DNA of 64,000 nucleotides from Candidatus Thiothrix sulfatifontis (GTDB taxonomy: Bacteria; Pseudomonadota; Gammaproteobacteria; Thiotrichales; Thiotrichaceae): NCBI GenBank assembly GCA_022828425.1, contig CP094685.1, positions 434,001 through 498,000 of the forward strand, written 5' to 3'. Position 1 is the stretch's first letter, and each line of letters begins with the position of its first letter. The position numbers were made by a program, and so were the translations under genes. Under the pieces are notes generated by a model. It was given only the letters and a program-made list of their open reading frames with translations. It made no database searches and was not told the DNA's origin. Below, in pieces: positions 27,677 to 35,673 of this stretch.

Positions 27677-28555
27677 ATGAAATTAATCAGTTGTCAGTAC
27701 CAGAATCAGCGTTTTGTCGGCATTGTCGAGGCGGAGATTGCCCTGCTTCCGGCGTTAGATGCGGCGTTTGATCAACCCGCATGGCGCGATATGTTGGCGT
27801 TGATTGATAGCTGCATCGACTTGCAGGCGGCGCGTAACACCTTGACGGCGGCAATGCGGGTGCCATTGGCGGACGTGACGCTGTTGGCACCGATTCCGCG
27901 CCCGCGTAAAAACGTGATGTGCTTGGGACTGAATTATTTGGAACATGCCGAGGAAACCGCGAACCAAATCGGACGCACCGGCAAAGCACCGCAATACCCG
28001 ATTGTGTTTACCAAATGCCCGACCAGCGTGATTGGGCATGAAACCGCTGTGCCGTTTGATGCGGATACTTGCGCACAACTGGATTGGGAGGTGGAACTGG
28101 GCGTAGTGCTGGGCAAAGGCGGTAGGAAGATTGCGCGTGAGAATGCCTTGGCGCATGTGTTTGGTTACACCGTGATCAATGATTTGAGTGCGCGGGATAT
28201 TCAGTTGAATCACAAGCAGTATTTTCTGGGCAAAAGCATCGACGGTGGTTGCCCGATGGGGCCTTGGATTGTGACGGCGGATGAGATTGCCGATCCTCAA
28301 GCGCTGGCGATTACGTGTCGGGTGAATGGGGTGACGAAACAGGCATCGAATACGCGCAATATGATTTTTGACGTTGCCAGCATTATTGAATGGCTGTCGC
28401 GGGGGATGACGCTGGAAGCGGGCGATGTGATTGCCACGGGTACGCCGAGTGGCGTGGGCTTTGTACGCGAACCCCCGGAGTATTTGCAACCGGGGGATGT
28501 GGTGGAATGTGAGGTGGAAGGCGTGGGCGTGTTGCGCAATACCATCGTAGATTAA
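27677..28555 (+). CDS. Fumarylacetoacetate hydrolase family protein
   Basis: 292 residues. The C-terminal FAH domain (about 75-290) has the conserved metal-binding acidic residues in LDWEVELGVVLGKGG, the FGYTVINDLSARDIQ motif, and GDVIATGTPSGVGFV near the end. Members hydrolyse or hydrate 2-oxo-diacids, acylpyruvates or oxaloacetate (decarboxylase). Without pathway neighbours the substrate cannot be named. The start at ATG 27677 fits family length; an upstream frame reaches 27587 but would add 30 hydrophobic residues. It ends with a four-base convergent overlap with the ATPase gene. Confidence 0.88.
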   Translation: MKLISCQYQNQRFVGIVEAEIALLPALDAAFDQPAWRDMLALIDSCIDLQAARNTLTAAMRVPLADVTLLAPIPRPRKNVMCLGLNYLEHAEETANQIGRTGKAPQYPIVFTKCPTSVIGHETAVPFDADTCAQLDWEVELGVVLGKGGRKIARENALAHVFGYTVINDLSARDIQLNHKQYFLGKSIDGGCPMGPWIVTADEIADPQALAITCRVNGVTKQASNTRNMIFDVASIIEWLSRGMTLEAGDVIATGTPSGVGFVREPPEYLQPGDVVECEVEGVGVLRNTIVD

Positions 28556-29724
28556 ATGCTGGACAATTGACCCCACGGTATCACGCGCACGCCGTGACGG
28601 GTTTGCGGTGTATCGCCCGCGTATACGATTTTCCCCTGACTGGCGTTCAGTTGGGCTGCCAGCTCGTCGCGGCTGGCGGCTTGGGTGAAATTCTTGAAAA
28701 ATTCACTGTTGATGGTTTGCGCCGATTTGATTTCTACGGGAGTCCACCCTTCCGGTGTTTCCATCAGTACATCGAATTCTAACCCGCTGTTTTCACGGTA
28801 ATGGTACAGCCCCGGTTTTTTTCCTTGGTTGAGGTAATGCTTGTGCAATTCGGCAACCACCCACGACTCGAAAATAGCGCCGCGTAAGGGGTGTAGCCGT
28901 AATTGTTCGGGATTGCTGATGCCCAACAGGGAGCACACCACGCCCGTGTCGAGAAAATGCAGTTTGGGGGTTTTGACCAGCCGTTTGCGGATATTGCCGA
29001 GCCACGGCATGAGCGTTGCGGTGAGGAAACTTTCCTGTAAGACCGATGACCAGTTGCGGATGGTGTTGTGTGACAGCCCCACATCATTGCCGAGCGTGGT
29101 GTAATTCACTTCCTGCGCCGTGTGCGCGGCGGATAATTGCAGGAAGCGGGAAAATTGGTCGAGATTACCGACGTTGACCAATTGGCGTACATCGCGTTGC
29201 AAATAGGTAAGGATGTAATCTGCCAGCCATTCCTCTGGCGCAACCGCTTGATTATAGAGACGCGGGTAGCCACCTTTCCAAACCGCTTCCCAGACGTTGG
29301 CGGGCGGTGTCACGGCTTGGCTGATTTCGGTATAACTGAGCGGCAAAAGCGTGAGAATCGCGGTGCGCCCTGCCAAGGATTGTGACACTTTGGCGGAAAT
29401 GACCAGATTTTGCGAACCAGTCAGGATGTATTGCCCCATGTTGCCGTTGTTATCCACCCGATCTTGGATGTAGTGCAGCAATTCCGGTGCATTCTGAATT
29501 TCATCCAGCACCACACCTTGGTCGCCGAATTGATCCAGAAAACCACGCGGGTCAGCTTTGGCGTAATCGCGTGTGTCCAACGGTTCGAGCGAAACGTAGG
29601 CTTTGTCGCTGAAGGTGGCTTTGCACAGCGTGGTTTTACCGGATTGGCGCGGCCCCAGCAGGGTAACGACAGGGTTGCTGGCGGCGCGTTGGCGTAATAC
29701 AGCGGTTAAGGTACGGGGGATCAT
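28552..29724 (-). CDS. AAA-type ATPase with DUF4143 domain
   Basis: 390 residues. The N-terminal AAA_14 P-loop domain has Walker A GPRQSGKTTLC (about 23-33), Walker B GVVLDEIQNAPEL (about 80-92) and the sensor-like YILTGSQNL. The C-terminal DUF4143 domain (about 195-345) includes the conserved KTPKLHFLDTGVVCSLLG and WVVAELHKHYLNQG. A restriction-nuclease-like tail follows (YYRENSG-type YHYRENSGLEFDVLME). The family is widespread, often patchily distributed, and functionally undefined. Two direct repeats just upstream (29748-29781) look like an operator. The ATG at 29724 gives the standard MIPRTL start; an upstream frame extends 20 residues through the repeats. Confidence 0.85.
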   Translation of the reverse strand: MIPRTLTAVLRQRAASNPVVTLLGPRQSGKTTLCKATFSDKAYVSLEPLDTRDYAKADPRGFLDQFGDQGVVLDEIQNAPELLHYIQDRVDNNGNMGQYILTGSQNLVISAKVSQSLAGRTAILTLLPLSYTEISQAVTPPANVWEAVWKGGYPRLYNQAVAPEEWLADYILTYLQRDVRQLVNVGNLDQFSRFLQLSAAHTAQEVNYTTLGNDVGLSHNTIRNWSSVLQESFLTATLMPWLGNIRKRLVKTPKLHFLDTGVVCSLLGISNPEQLRLHPLRGAIFESWVVAELHKHYLNQGKKPGLYHYRENSGLEFDVLMETPEGWTPVEIKSAQTINSEFFKNFTQAASRDELAAQLNASQGKIVYAGDTPQTRHGVRVIPWGQLSSI

Positions 29725-29747
29725 GGTTTGCCTCGGCAACATTCTTG

Positions 29748-29781
29748 CAGATTGTAAGTTGGACTTACAGATTGTAAGTTG
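29748..29781. promoter_or_regulatory. Twin direct repeats upstream of the DUF4143 ATPase
   Basis: CAGATTGTAAGTTG occurs at 29748-29761 and again at 29768-29781, a 20-base period (two helical turns). The space between contains GTAAGTTGGACTTAC, an inverted repeat, and the right copy runs into the palindrome AGTTGCAACT. The array lies 24-57 bases before the ATPase ATG and is a likely operator or promoter element. Confidence 0.55.
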
Positions 29782-29955
29782 CAACTATAGATTTTGCTAC
29801 ATCCCATCGCAAACACCTAAAAATGCTGCGATAAGTCAAATAGTCATTAAAAAAGCTGCTAATAGTTATATCTGTTGTCGAAATTTATCCCGAAATATCT
29901 ATATGATTAGGCATACCTTTTGAGTGTTGTGTGACGTGTGTCAAGGGGCTTAATC

Positions 29956-30609
29956 ATGCGTATTTTGATTGTGGATGATCACCCGTTATTCCGTGAGGCG
30001 TTAGGCAGTCTGCTCGAACGTTTTTACCCCAGTGCAGCAGTATTTGAAGTCGGTTCGGTGGAAGAAGCCGCAGGCGTGGTGCGCCAATATGCACCGTTCG
30101 ATCTGATTATGTTGGATGTTTTTTTACCGGGGCAAAGCGGTGTGGCGGGCTTAGAGACGTTGCACGCCAGTGTTGCGGTGGAGACCCCGATTGTCATTAT
30201 GTCTGGCTCGGACAATTCAGAGATGATGAATCAAGCACTTGCCAAGGGTGCGCGAGGTTATATCGCGAAGTCAGCGGGCGTGGGCGATGTGAAAAATGCG
30301 TTGCATTTGATTTTAGCGGGGGAAATTTATATTTCGCCGTCGATGTTAGCGGAGGTGCGCCAACGTACTGAACCGAAAGACCCACCTCCCCCGAATTTGC
30401 CACCACCGACCGATAACACGGGTTTGACGCCGCGTCAGCGCGATGTCATTCGCTTGATGGCGCGGGGTTTGCCCAATAAATCCATCGCCAGAGAGCTGAA
30501 TTGTTCGGATGGCACGGTGAAACTGCACGTGAGTGCGATTTTGCGCACCCTCCATGCGCGTAATCGGACGGAAGCGGTGCAGGCCGCAACACGTTTAGGG
30601 GTGTTGTAA
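29956..30609 (+). CDS. LuxR/NarL-type response regulator
   Basis: 217 residues. The receiver domain (1-120) has the acidic pocket VDDHP, phospho-acceptor Asp in LIMLDVFLPG (near 54) and the Lys in YIAKSAG. A Pro-rich linker (PKDPPPPNLPPPTD) leads to the C-terminal LuxR helix-turn-helix (GLTPRQRDVIRLMARGLPN, then SIARELNCSDGTVKLHVSAI). The partner is the kinase gene starting 20 bases downstream. The ATG at 29956 is preceded by AAGGGG; the longer frame adds six residues. The 230-base space to the divergent ATPase gene probably contains the promoter. Confidence 0.9.
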   Translation: MRILIVDDHPLFREALGSLLERFYPSAAVFEVGSVEEAAGVVRQYAPFDLIMLDVFLPGQSGVAGLETLHASVAVETPIVIMSGSDNSEMMNQALAKGARGYIAKSAGVGDVKNALHLILAGEIYISPSMLAEVRQRTEPKDPPPPNLPPPTDNTGLTPRQRDVIRLMARGLPNKSIARELNCSDGTVKLHVSAILRTLHARNRTEAVQAATRLGVL

Positions 30610-30628
30610 CTTGACCCAGTGAGGATTC

Positions 30629-31597
30629 ATGCAGGCACAACCACCGATTCAGAATGAGGCGTGGGACACGTATTTACGGCGGCATTATTACCGTTTATTG
30701 GTGCAAGTGATTCTGCCGCTGATTCTGACGACGGTGGTATTTGTGCTGGGCGGGGTCTTTTGTAGCGTTATTCCCTGGTGGTATTGGTTGCTGGGCTATA
30801 TGGGGCTGGCGGCATTATTGTTTCGATTCGGGCACGCTTTACACGCCGAATTACAGGAATTGTTTGCGGCGCAATTGCACTGCACTGTGATTGAACGCGA
30901 AGCGCATTGTTTGCAGCGCGATGCTGCCGTTGGGCATTCTGTCCGCGTTGTTACCCATGAAATTAATAACCTGATCGGCATTGCTAAACTGTCGGTGGAT
31001 AACCTGCGCTATTCCCCGGTGGCTATGCCAAAAGACATAGACCGCTTGGAAAAAGCCTTGGGGTATATGACCCAAGTAACCCATTTGATACTGGATGGGA
31101 TAGGCAATAAGCACGCGACTACCCGCACGCTTTCGCTGGCAGAACTGCAAGACGATGTGCGTTTATTAATAGGGCATGGGCAATCCCACCCGCAGGTGGC
31201 GTTGTCGGTGGTGTTCCCGCCGGATGCGGCACAGTACCGTTTTGAGGAACGCACCGGGGCGACTTATCTGATTATTCATAACTTGGTGAAGAATGCGTTG
31301 GAGGCGGTGGAGGCGCGGTTTGGGGAACAGTTGGGGGGCGAGGTTAGGGTTACGGCTGAAGTCTTGGGTAATCAGATAGTTATTGCGGTGGAAGATAATG
31401 GCGTGGGGATGACGGCGGAGCAAATTGAGGCGGTGATGCGGGGGAATGGGCAGAGTTTTAAGGTGAATGGGCATGGGTTGGGGCTGGGGTTTGTGTTGGG
31501 GGAGTGTGAGAATAACGGCTTTCATTGCCATATTGACCCTGAGTTGATGCGAGGTAGCCGTTTCTTATTGTCTGTAATGATGGCTTCTGATGTATGA
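30629..31597 (+). CDS. Membrane sensor histidine kinase
   Basis: 322 residues. Two adjacent N-terminal transmembrane helices (about 22-45 and 48-68) have almost no periplasmic loop, so sensing is probably within the membrane or cytoplasm. The HisKA-like helix with VVTHEINNLIGIAKL contains the phospho-acceptor His near 110. A HATPase_c domain follows with IHNLVKNALEAVEARF, VEDNGVGMTAEQIEAV and HGLGLGFVLGECENNG. It partners with the response regulator just upstream. The end of the gene marks the left border of the AT-rich island. Confidence 0.85.
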   Translation: MQAQPPIQNEAWDTYLRRHYYRLLVQVILPLILTTVVFVLGGVFCSVIPWWYWLLGYMGLAALLFRFGHALHAELQELFAAQLHCTVIEREAHCLQRDAAVGHSVRVVTHEINNLIGIAKLSVDNLRYSPVAMPKDIDRLEKALGYMTQVTHLILDGIGNKHATTRTLSLAELQDDVRLLIGHGQSHPQVALSVVFPPDAAQYRFEERTGATYLIIHNLVKNALEAVEARFGEQLGGEVRVTAEVLGNQIVIAVEDNGVGMTAEQIEAVMRGNGQSFKVNGHGLGLGFVLGECENNGFHCHIDPELMRGSRFLLSVMMASDV

Positions 31598-31757
31598 CCA
31601 ACGATAGGTTTGGCATATAAAGGTTATTAGACTTTTGTGGTATTTAATTATCTTATTAAATAATTATTATTATAGCTAAGAAATTCTCTTGGAATTACAT
31701 CTTAAAAGGCAGTGACAAGTGTCCTGCTTAAATGACTTCGGGCAAAAGGATGTTGTT

Positions 31758-32714
31758 ATGAAACTGATCCCGGTTTTAAGTGCTGTGTGTATGGTTGCGC
31801 TTGCAGGTTGTGCCAGTATTTCTGGTGGCCCTGATCCTATCATTCCCTCAAATGAAGAAATCAATATACTGAAACCAGTATTTGATTCCAATCAGGTACT
31901 TGCATATTTCTCTGAGCAAAACCCAGAGACAAGAAGAGCGTTACGTGATCAGATTATTAGTGCACGTCTGTATGCGTCAGATATTAAGTTCTCGGAGTAC
32001 ACACAAAGTATTACTCAGGAATTGCGTAGTGGGGCATTCGGAACTGATTTTGCCAGTATTTTGTTGAGTGGCCTTGCCTCTGTATCTGAACCCGGTCAAC
32101 GGACAAAAATCATGGCAGGGCTGGACACGGCTTTGAAAGGTGGTCGACAGGCTTTTACCAAGGAAATATTGGTTGATAGAACATTGCCTCTTTTGATTAC
32201 GCAGATGGGAACTGACCGTAAAAGGATTTCATCCCAAATTTGGGATAATTTGGCGAATCATGATGATATGGAATATCCATTACCTTTGGCATTAAGCCAT
32301 CTCAATGAATATTACCATGCGGGTACTGTTGTCGGTGCATTAACAAGTTTGGGCGATAATTTATCGATTCTTTCTCTTAGAGAATCGAGAGAGCGTTCTT
32401 TTGATGATTCAGTTACCCCTACTGTTGAATTAACAGATAACATTGATCTTTTGGCGAAGGAGTTTTCTGTAAAAATTGCTCCTGATATTGATAATATTGC
32501 ATATGGGGTTAATTATTATACAGAAATTCTGAATAAGTATGTTGATTTATCATTGACTGATAGCGAAAGAAAAGAGCGATTGAAAACCATTCAATCTGAA
32601 ATTGATAAAATTGCTCCTGACGCAGTATTTGATGTAAACGATGTGCTTTTTTCGGGAGATAATAAATACTTGAAAATACAAAAATCTGTTGTTAAAAATT
32701 TGAAACTTGATTAA
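31758..32714 (+). CDS. Island lipoprotein A, unknown family
   Basis: 318 residues. The lipoprotein signal peptide (LIPVLSAVCMVALAGC) has lipobox LAGC, so the mature protein is anchored to a membrane facing the periplasm. The rest is mostly helical and soluble, with a well-structured stretch (LSGLASVSEPGQRTKIMAGL, QMGTDRKRISSQIWDNLA, YPLPLALSHLNEYYHAGTVV) and an AT-rich, Lys/Asp-rich C-terminus. AAAGGATG precedes the ATG at 31758. It is the first gene of a same-strand run; its stop is 13 bases before the lysozyme start. No function can be assigned, but position suggests it is part of the lysozyme cassette. Confidence 0.7.
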   Translation: MKLIPVLSAVCMVALAGCASISGGPDPIIPSNEEINILKPVFDSNQVLAYFSEQNPETRRALRDQIISARLYASDIKFSEYTQSITQELRSGAFGTDFASILLSGLASVSEPGQRTKIMAGLDTALKGGRQAFTKEILVDRTLPLLITQMGTDRKRISSQIWDNLANHDDMEYPLPLALSHLNEYYHAGTVVGALTSLGDNLSILSLRESRERSFDDSVTPTVELTDNIDLLAKEFSVKIAPDIDNIAYGVNYYTEILNKYVDLSLTDSERKERLKTIQSEIDKIAPDAVFDVNDVLFSGDNKYLKIQKSVVKNLKLD

Positions 32715-32727
32715 AGAGGTGTTTGAC

Positions 32728-33423
32728 ATGTCAGCTATTGTGAACAGGGCTTCGCGGCTAAAAAAATATACTGGAATACTAACTATTGAATTAGCGGAAA
32801 GACAAGCGAAAAATATTGTTTCTCAGCATGAAGACTGGCAAGTTAAAATAATTGGAAATGTGCCACCTTATACAGTTATTGCAATCCCACCAGAAGAAAA
32901 TAACGACACTGATGAAAAATCAGCAAGTTTATTTTTCTTAAGCAATGAGGGGAAAGCATTACTTCAGAGTATTGAAAAACTTAATCTGAAACCTTATGAT
33001 GATCAAACGAGTAAGCAAATTTCAAAATGGATAATAGGTGCAACTATAGGTTATGGTCATCTGATTGAAAGAGTTGAATGGGATTCTTATAAAAATGGAA
33101 TCACAAAGGCTGAAGCGGAAAATTTGTTTTTTCGTGATTTGCAACCTTTTGTCAAGTTAATTAGAGAAAGTATAGATGTTAATATTAAGCAGCACCAATT
33201 TGATGCGTTAGTAATGTTTGCATTTAATATTGGCATTGGTGGATTTAAAGGATCATCAGTATTGAAAATCATTAATGGTTCTTTTGATGACAACTGTGCT
33301 GATGAGTTAAAAATCGCATGGAAAGCTTGGAATAAATCTCAAGGAGTAATAAACAATGGCTTAATAAATAGACGGAAGTGTGAATTGAATATTTATTTTG
33401 ATGCTGTTTATAAAAGATGGTGA
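32728..33423 (+). CDS. GH24 (T4/P21-type) lysozyme with N-terminal extension
   Basis: 231 residues. Residues about 71-231 are a phage-type GH24 muramidase: catalytic Glu83 in SIEKLNLKPYDD, Asp92, then Thr106 in ATIGYGHLIE, matching the E-x8-D-...-T triad, and the C-terminal QHQFDALVMFAFNIGIGGF and GLINRRKCELNIYF blocks. There are 13 residues between Asp and Thr instead of the usual five, an 8-residue insertion. The first 60-70 residues form an extra, unrecognised domain. There is no signal peptide or membrane anchor, so it needs phage-like lysis, a secretion machine or cell lysis to reach the wall. The next gene is an LprI-like lysozyme-inhibitor homologue. Confidence 0.85.
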   Translation: MSAIVNRASRLKKYTGILTIELAERQAKNIVSQHEDWQVKIIGNVPPYTVIAIPPEENNDTDEKSASLFFLSNEGKALLQSIEKLNLKPYDDQTSKQISKWIIGATIGYGHLIERVEWDSYKNGITKAEAENLFFRDLQPFVKLIRESIDVNIKQHQFDALVMFAFNIGIGGFKGSSVLKIINGSFDDNCADELKIAWKAWNKSQGVINNGLINRRKCELNIYFDAVYKRW

Positions 33424-33427
33424 AGTG

Positions 33428-33871
33428 GTGTTGTATTTAAAATATACTATTTCCTTTCTGTATCTTTTAATGGTCGGGTCATTTTGTTTTGCAGTAGATG
33501 ATCCTAATGACCTTGATTTGATTAAAGAATTTGAGTTGCGTTGCAAGAAATATGCAATAGTAATTAATGAAGAGGCTGATACTGATCATGAAATTTCCAT
33601 AAAAAATAAAGAATATATGTTGTTTCTTGATAAAGAGCTAAATAGTGCTTATATGAAGCTAATAGCGCTATTGGATGAGAAGTCAAAGAAAAAATTAGTC
33701 TTCTCGCAGCGTCAGTGGCTTAGGTTCAGAGATGCTGAGTTTGGTTTTATTGTTAATAATTGGACAATAAAAGATTTTGGCTCTTCATCTGCTATTTCTA
33801 GAGACGCTTACCGAACAGTATTGGTTAAAAATAGAATTATTGAGATATTAAGTTATCTGCAAAATTATTAA
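33428..33871 (+). CDS. LprI-like periplasmic protein (lysozyme inhibitor family)
   Basis: About 147 residues with a signal peptide (YLKYTISFLYLLMVGSFCFA) and a C-terminal LprI/DUF1311 domain: LDKELNSAYMKLIALL, then KLVFSQRQWLRFRDAEFGFI, the family's conserved aromatic/charged helix. The founding member LprI of Mycobacterium tuberculosis inhibits lysozyme. The gene starts within five bases after the lysozyme stop, so a GH24 enzyme without export signal is directly followed by a periplasmic inhibitor candidate. The start codon is uncertain: GTG at 33428 (used here), TTG 33431, or an upstream ATG at 33401 overlapping the lysozyme gene. Confidence 0.72.
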   Translation: MLYLKYTISFLYLLMVGSFCFAVDDPNDLDLIKEFELRCKKYAIVINEEADTDHEISIKNKEYMLFLDKELNSAYMKLIALLDEKSKKKLVFSQRQWLRFRDAEFGFIVNNWTIKDFGSSSAISRDAYRTVLVKNRIIEILSYLQNY

Positions 33872-33917
33872 GCAATAGATTCTATTGGAAAGACTATTTA
33901 CTAGAAGGATGTTTGAT

Positions 33918-34580
33918 ATGAGTCGTTTAAAAGCAAACTATAGTGATGTACGTTACTTAATGAAGCCAGGTGATGTCATTGCGTTTTCTGGGAAGGGTAA
34001 TTTATCAGAACTCATAAAGTGGGCTACACGCGCAAATGTTTCTCATGTGGGTGTGGTTCTTCAGTCTACACTTTTGATTAATAATGACTCGTCGAATAGC
34101 TTTTTAAATCAGATTATTGAGTCCACATCACTCAATGAAAAATCGTCAGGTGTTACTATCAGTCGTCTAAGTGATTGCATTACCAATTATGATGGTGAAG
34201 TTTGGTGGCTACCATTAAGTGATGAGATACGTTCTAAGCTTGATTTGAAAGCATTTTACGATTTTTTGTTGCGCCAGAATAGAAAGCCATATGATGAATC
34301 TCAAGCAATAAAGTCTTTATTAGATGCGTTGGATGAAGTTCAATTGCTTGGCTCTACTACCTATAACATTGAAGATTTTACTCGATTCTTCTGTTCTGAG
34401 TTGGTGGCAGCAGCATTAGAAGCTGGTGGAGGTATTGATAGTGTTAATTCATCTGAGGTGACACCAATAGATCTTTGTATGTTCTCTGTTTATCAGAAAA
34501 ACTATTATCAGTTGCTTGGCGCTGATAAAGATATTCGCGGTTATAATTCTTTGTTACCAGAAAAATGGGGTGAGTCATGA
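33918..34580 (+). CDS. Permuted NlpC/P60-like (YiiX-type papain-fold) hydrolase
   Basis: 220 residues, no signal peptide. The order of active-site motifs is that of circularly permuted NlpC/P60 enzymes. KPGDVIAFSGKG and an ATRANVSHVGVVLQ block with His43 come first. The nucleophile Cys159 follows in TRFFCSELVAAALEAGG. Such folds are amidases, peptidases or acyltransferases, often acting on cell-wall peptides or lipids. With the neighbouring lysozyme this gives two potential wall- or membrane-attacking enzymes in one cassette. AGAAGGATG precedes the ATG at 33918, closely resembling the initiation regions of other island genes. Its stop overlaps the next start (ATGA). Confidence 0.75.
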   Translation: MSRLKANYSDVRYLMKPGDVIAFSGKGNLSELIKWATRANVSHVGVVLQSTLLINNDSSNSFLNQIIESTSLNEKSSGVTISRLSDCITNYDGEVWWLPLSDEIRSKLDLKAFYDFLLRQNRKPYDESQAIKSLLDALDEVQLLGSTTYNIEDFTRFFCSELVAAALEAGGGIDSVNSSEVTPIDLCMFSVYQKNYYQLLGADKDIRGYNSLLPEKWGES

Positions 34581-35632
34581 AAAATAATGAAAACCACATC
34601 AAAGATGTTAGTGCTAACTATAATGTTAATAGAGACCATGTTGTGAGTCCGGCGAATACGTCTAATAATCTCATTGTTCATGATGCTGCTGTTAGTGAAT
34701 TAGCAGAGTCTGGTAATGCAAATAAAACCATTCCTACATTAAGAGAAAAGATTAAAAGCCGTCTTAAAAATGATGGAGGTCATGAAGAAGATAAATATAT
34801 TATACGTGAACGTAATTCTGAGTACATTGTTTATATTGATAAGCATAATAATTTAAGATGGGAAGTAGGAGAGCATACTATGTATCACACTGATCAAGAT
34901 AAATTGGAAATATTAGGTAGTATTGAATATCTATCGGCTTTTCCAACCGAATATCTTAATGATAAACAACTATTTTCTTGGGCTAGAATGATTGCTCATG
35001 CAATATCATTAATCACGTATAATAAAACAAACAAAAGTGGTGATAATTCGGGAAATAATAATAATGTTATCGGAGCAAAAAAAATTCTCGAACACGCTGA
35101 GATTTTCATAAGAACAAGAACTAAAGAAAAAGCACGTATTTGGATGATAGAATCGAGCGTCATTGCATCTGGTTCTTTATTTCTTTTGTTATTTATGTTA
35201 TCTGCTTTTGTAAATCATGATCCTTCTTGGAAATGGATGAGTTCTTCTTTCTTTAATTCAAGCGCTCATGATGTATTACTTCTACTTTTATCTATGGGAT
35301 CTGGTATTGTTGGGGCGCAATTTTCAGTTCTTACCCGATTATATAAAATAAAAGTTGACCCTGCTGCTGGTCGTATGGTTCATTGGGGAGAGGCGACTAT
35401 TAGGGTAATGACGGGTGTTTTTTCTGCAATTATTGTTTTCATTTTATTAAAGTCTGGGATTATTCTTAATTTTTTGAATTTAGGTGATAATGGTATTAAT
35501 CATGGCAGAGAAGTTTGGATTCTAGCCTTTTTATCTATGCTAGCTGGATTTAGTGAGCGTTTCATTCCTAGCTTCTTGGATAAAATAGAAGAAAAGCGGG
35601 TAAATAATGTAGATGAGGTTCATGAAAAATAA
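34577..35632 (+). CDS. Island membrane protein, four predicted helices, unknown family
   Basis: 351 residues. The N-terminal cytoplasmic-looking half (1-195) is rich in Asn, Lys and Asp. Then come four hydrophobic segments at about 197-216 (SSVIASGSLFLLLFMLSAFV), 233-252, 278-298 and 312-328, with GIVGAQFSVLTRLYKIKVDP between the second and third. The C-terminus is short and charged. No family recognised. Its start overlaps the NlpC/P60-like gene by four bases, so the two are made together; a membrane partner, immunity protein or pore is possible. It is strongly AT-rich compared with the flanking core genes. Confidence 0.65.
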   Translation: MKNNENHIKDVSANYNVNRDHVVSPANTSNNLIVHDAAVSELAESGNANKTIPTLREKIKSRLKNDGGHEEDKYIIRERNSEYIVYIDKHNNLRWEVGEHTMYHTDQDKLEILGSIEYLSAFPTEYLNDKQLFSWARMIAHAISLITYNKTNKSGDNSGNNNNVIGAKKILEHAEIFIRTRTKEKARIWMIESSVIASGSLFLLLFMLSAFVNHDPSWKWMSSSFFNSSAHDVLLLLLSMGSGIVGAQFSVLTRLYKIKVDPAAGRMVHWGEATIRVMTGVFSAIIVFILLKSGIILNFLNLGDNGINHGREVWILAFLSMLAGFSERFIPSFLDKIEEKRVNNVDEVHEK

Positions 35633-35673
35633 ACACAAATATGCTTTTCTTTATTAGATAAAAAGGATTTGTT

